From positions 4,831,391 through 4,895,390 of the forward strand of contig JASEVX010000005.1 of NCBI GenBank assembly GCA_031761405.1: a stretch of 64,000 nt of DNA. The letters are read 5' to 3'. Under the pieces are notes generated by a model. That model did not search any database. It was not told the origin of the DNA and saw only the letters and a program-made list of their open reading frames with translations. Of this stretch, positions 63,273-64,000 are shown piece after piece. Within the stretch, counting starts at the first letter, position 1; every line of letters starts with the position of its first letter. The stretch is from Serripes groenlandicus. Lineage: Eukaryota > Mollusca > Bivalvia > Cardiida > Cardiidae. The position numbers were made by a program, and so were the translations under genes.

Positions 63273-63501
63273 CGTAACCCTTTCCCCCATGCAACAAATC
63301 TGCATCAGGCGACTTTTGAAACATCAACGCAAACATATCGAACATATCTATAAATGAAACTGTTATTATTGAAAAGAGTTCAAAACGTTGTGGTAAAAAG
63401 GGAATATGTTTGTTTTGAACAAGTTCTCCTTTTTCAACAGTGTTTCAAAAGTCGTCTGCTACAGATGCCTCGAACTACGGCTGCAAGTGAGAACATGTTA
63501 A
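63273..63501 (-). mobile_element. TTAA-MITE next to exon B donor
   Basis: GTAACCCTTTCCCCCATGCAAC to GTGAGAACATGTTAA; begins about 14 bp after the exon B donor. Confidence 0.82.
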
Positions 63502-64000
63502 AGAGTTAAAGAGAAGTCTTTACTTAAGGATGTACTGAACTGAAAAGTGGATTTTTCATAATATTTAACTTTGGTTGTAACAGTATTCTTTTTAAAGTTG
63601 GATGTATGTTTAAAAAAAAAAAAAAAAAAAAAAGAAGGTATGTTAGTGGGCTTTATTTTTTGCTAGATCCATTTATAAAAGCCTTATGATATGCATTTTT
63701 TTTGCAATTTCAGCACATGAAAAAAAATATTCACGCAAATTGCCAATATTTGAAAGATGATATGCTAATTGTTTGTCGAGTATAGTAACCCATATGGTTA
63801 AAGGCGAGTAATTCATTTTGTCCAGGGATTTCAGATGAATTCATAAGACTGAAGTGGTCTCCCATTAGACAATAATGATTTTGCTGAAAGTTGAAAGTGT
63901 TTTTTAATAAAGTTAAATCTCTGACTGATGTGATCAAAACATTGTTTGCTTTTAGCTTTATTGACAGATTAGGAGCCATTATCAACAACATGTATTTTCT
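63502..64000. other. Intronic sequence with poly(A)
   Basis: A run of about 23 A at 63612-63634; no further exon recognised. Confidence 0.4.

Overview
This window looks like nuclear DNA from an invertebrate animal, most likely a bivalve mollusc. It is AT-rich and intron-dominated, with a few short exons between dense repeats. The bivalve call rests on the repeats: tRNA-headed SINEs whose tails end in GAAAGCGGCGTTAAAC, a palindromic repeat bounded by GAGCCG/CGGCTC, and Tc1-, piggyBac- and LINE-type relics. Nothing bacterial or viral was seen. Almost all of the longer open frames are repeat artefacts.

Three host genes are supported. (1) TMEM258, the small two-helix subunit of the ER oligosaccharyltransferase, is complete on + (coding exons 45221-45223, 46870-46985 and 48385-48511, plus a spliced 3' UTR exon from 49615). 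(2) A gene on -, starting at 44645, runs leftwards through exons at 36496-36879, 33830-33996 and 18854-19048 and probably 9004-9432. Its first residues and a TRKGAL segment recall vertebrate KIAA2012; the identity is tentative, the exon chain is better supported. (3) Two consecutive exons of a beta-1,4-galactosyltransferase lie on + (60324-60452 and 63163-63258) and the gene runs off the right edge. Genes 1 and 2 are head to head, 575 bp between their start codons.

The dominant feature is one family of short non-autonomous transposons, called TTAA-MITE here. Full copies are about 230 bp, flanked by TTAA, with CCCTTTCCC/GGGAAAGGG termini, a subterminal CTGCAGCAGAC inverted repeat and an off-centre hairpin. 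TTAA targets and CCC termini suggest piggyBac-type mobilisation. About 85 copies or fragments are recognisable, roughly 75 of them in 1-36.5 kb, the introns (and possible downstream flank) of gene 2. For these entries strand + means that the end reading TATAGACGCTTTCTGACGCC (end A) is at the left; the other end reads TACGACAATTCTGCAGCAG (end B).

Layout: 1-1.1 kb dispersed repeat; 1.1-36.5 kb TTAA-MITE-rich DNA with gene 2 exons, a 1999-bp tandem duplication (14026-18023) and three minisatellites grown out of SINEs (24.4, 26.0-27.2 and 28.0-28.5 kb); 37.3-39.6 kb palindromes, a broken LINE reverse transcriptase and a 0.3-0.44-kb tandem repeat; 40.8-44.5 kb a Helitron-like repeat, SINEs and (TC)n; 44.6-49.75 kb the divergent promoter and TMEM258; 50-60 kb repeats with further copies of the Helitron-like element; 60.3-64 kb the galactosyltransferase exons.
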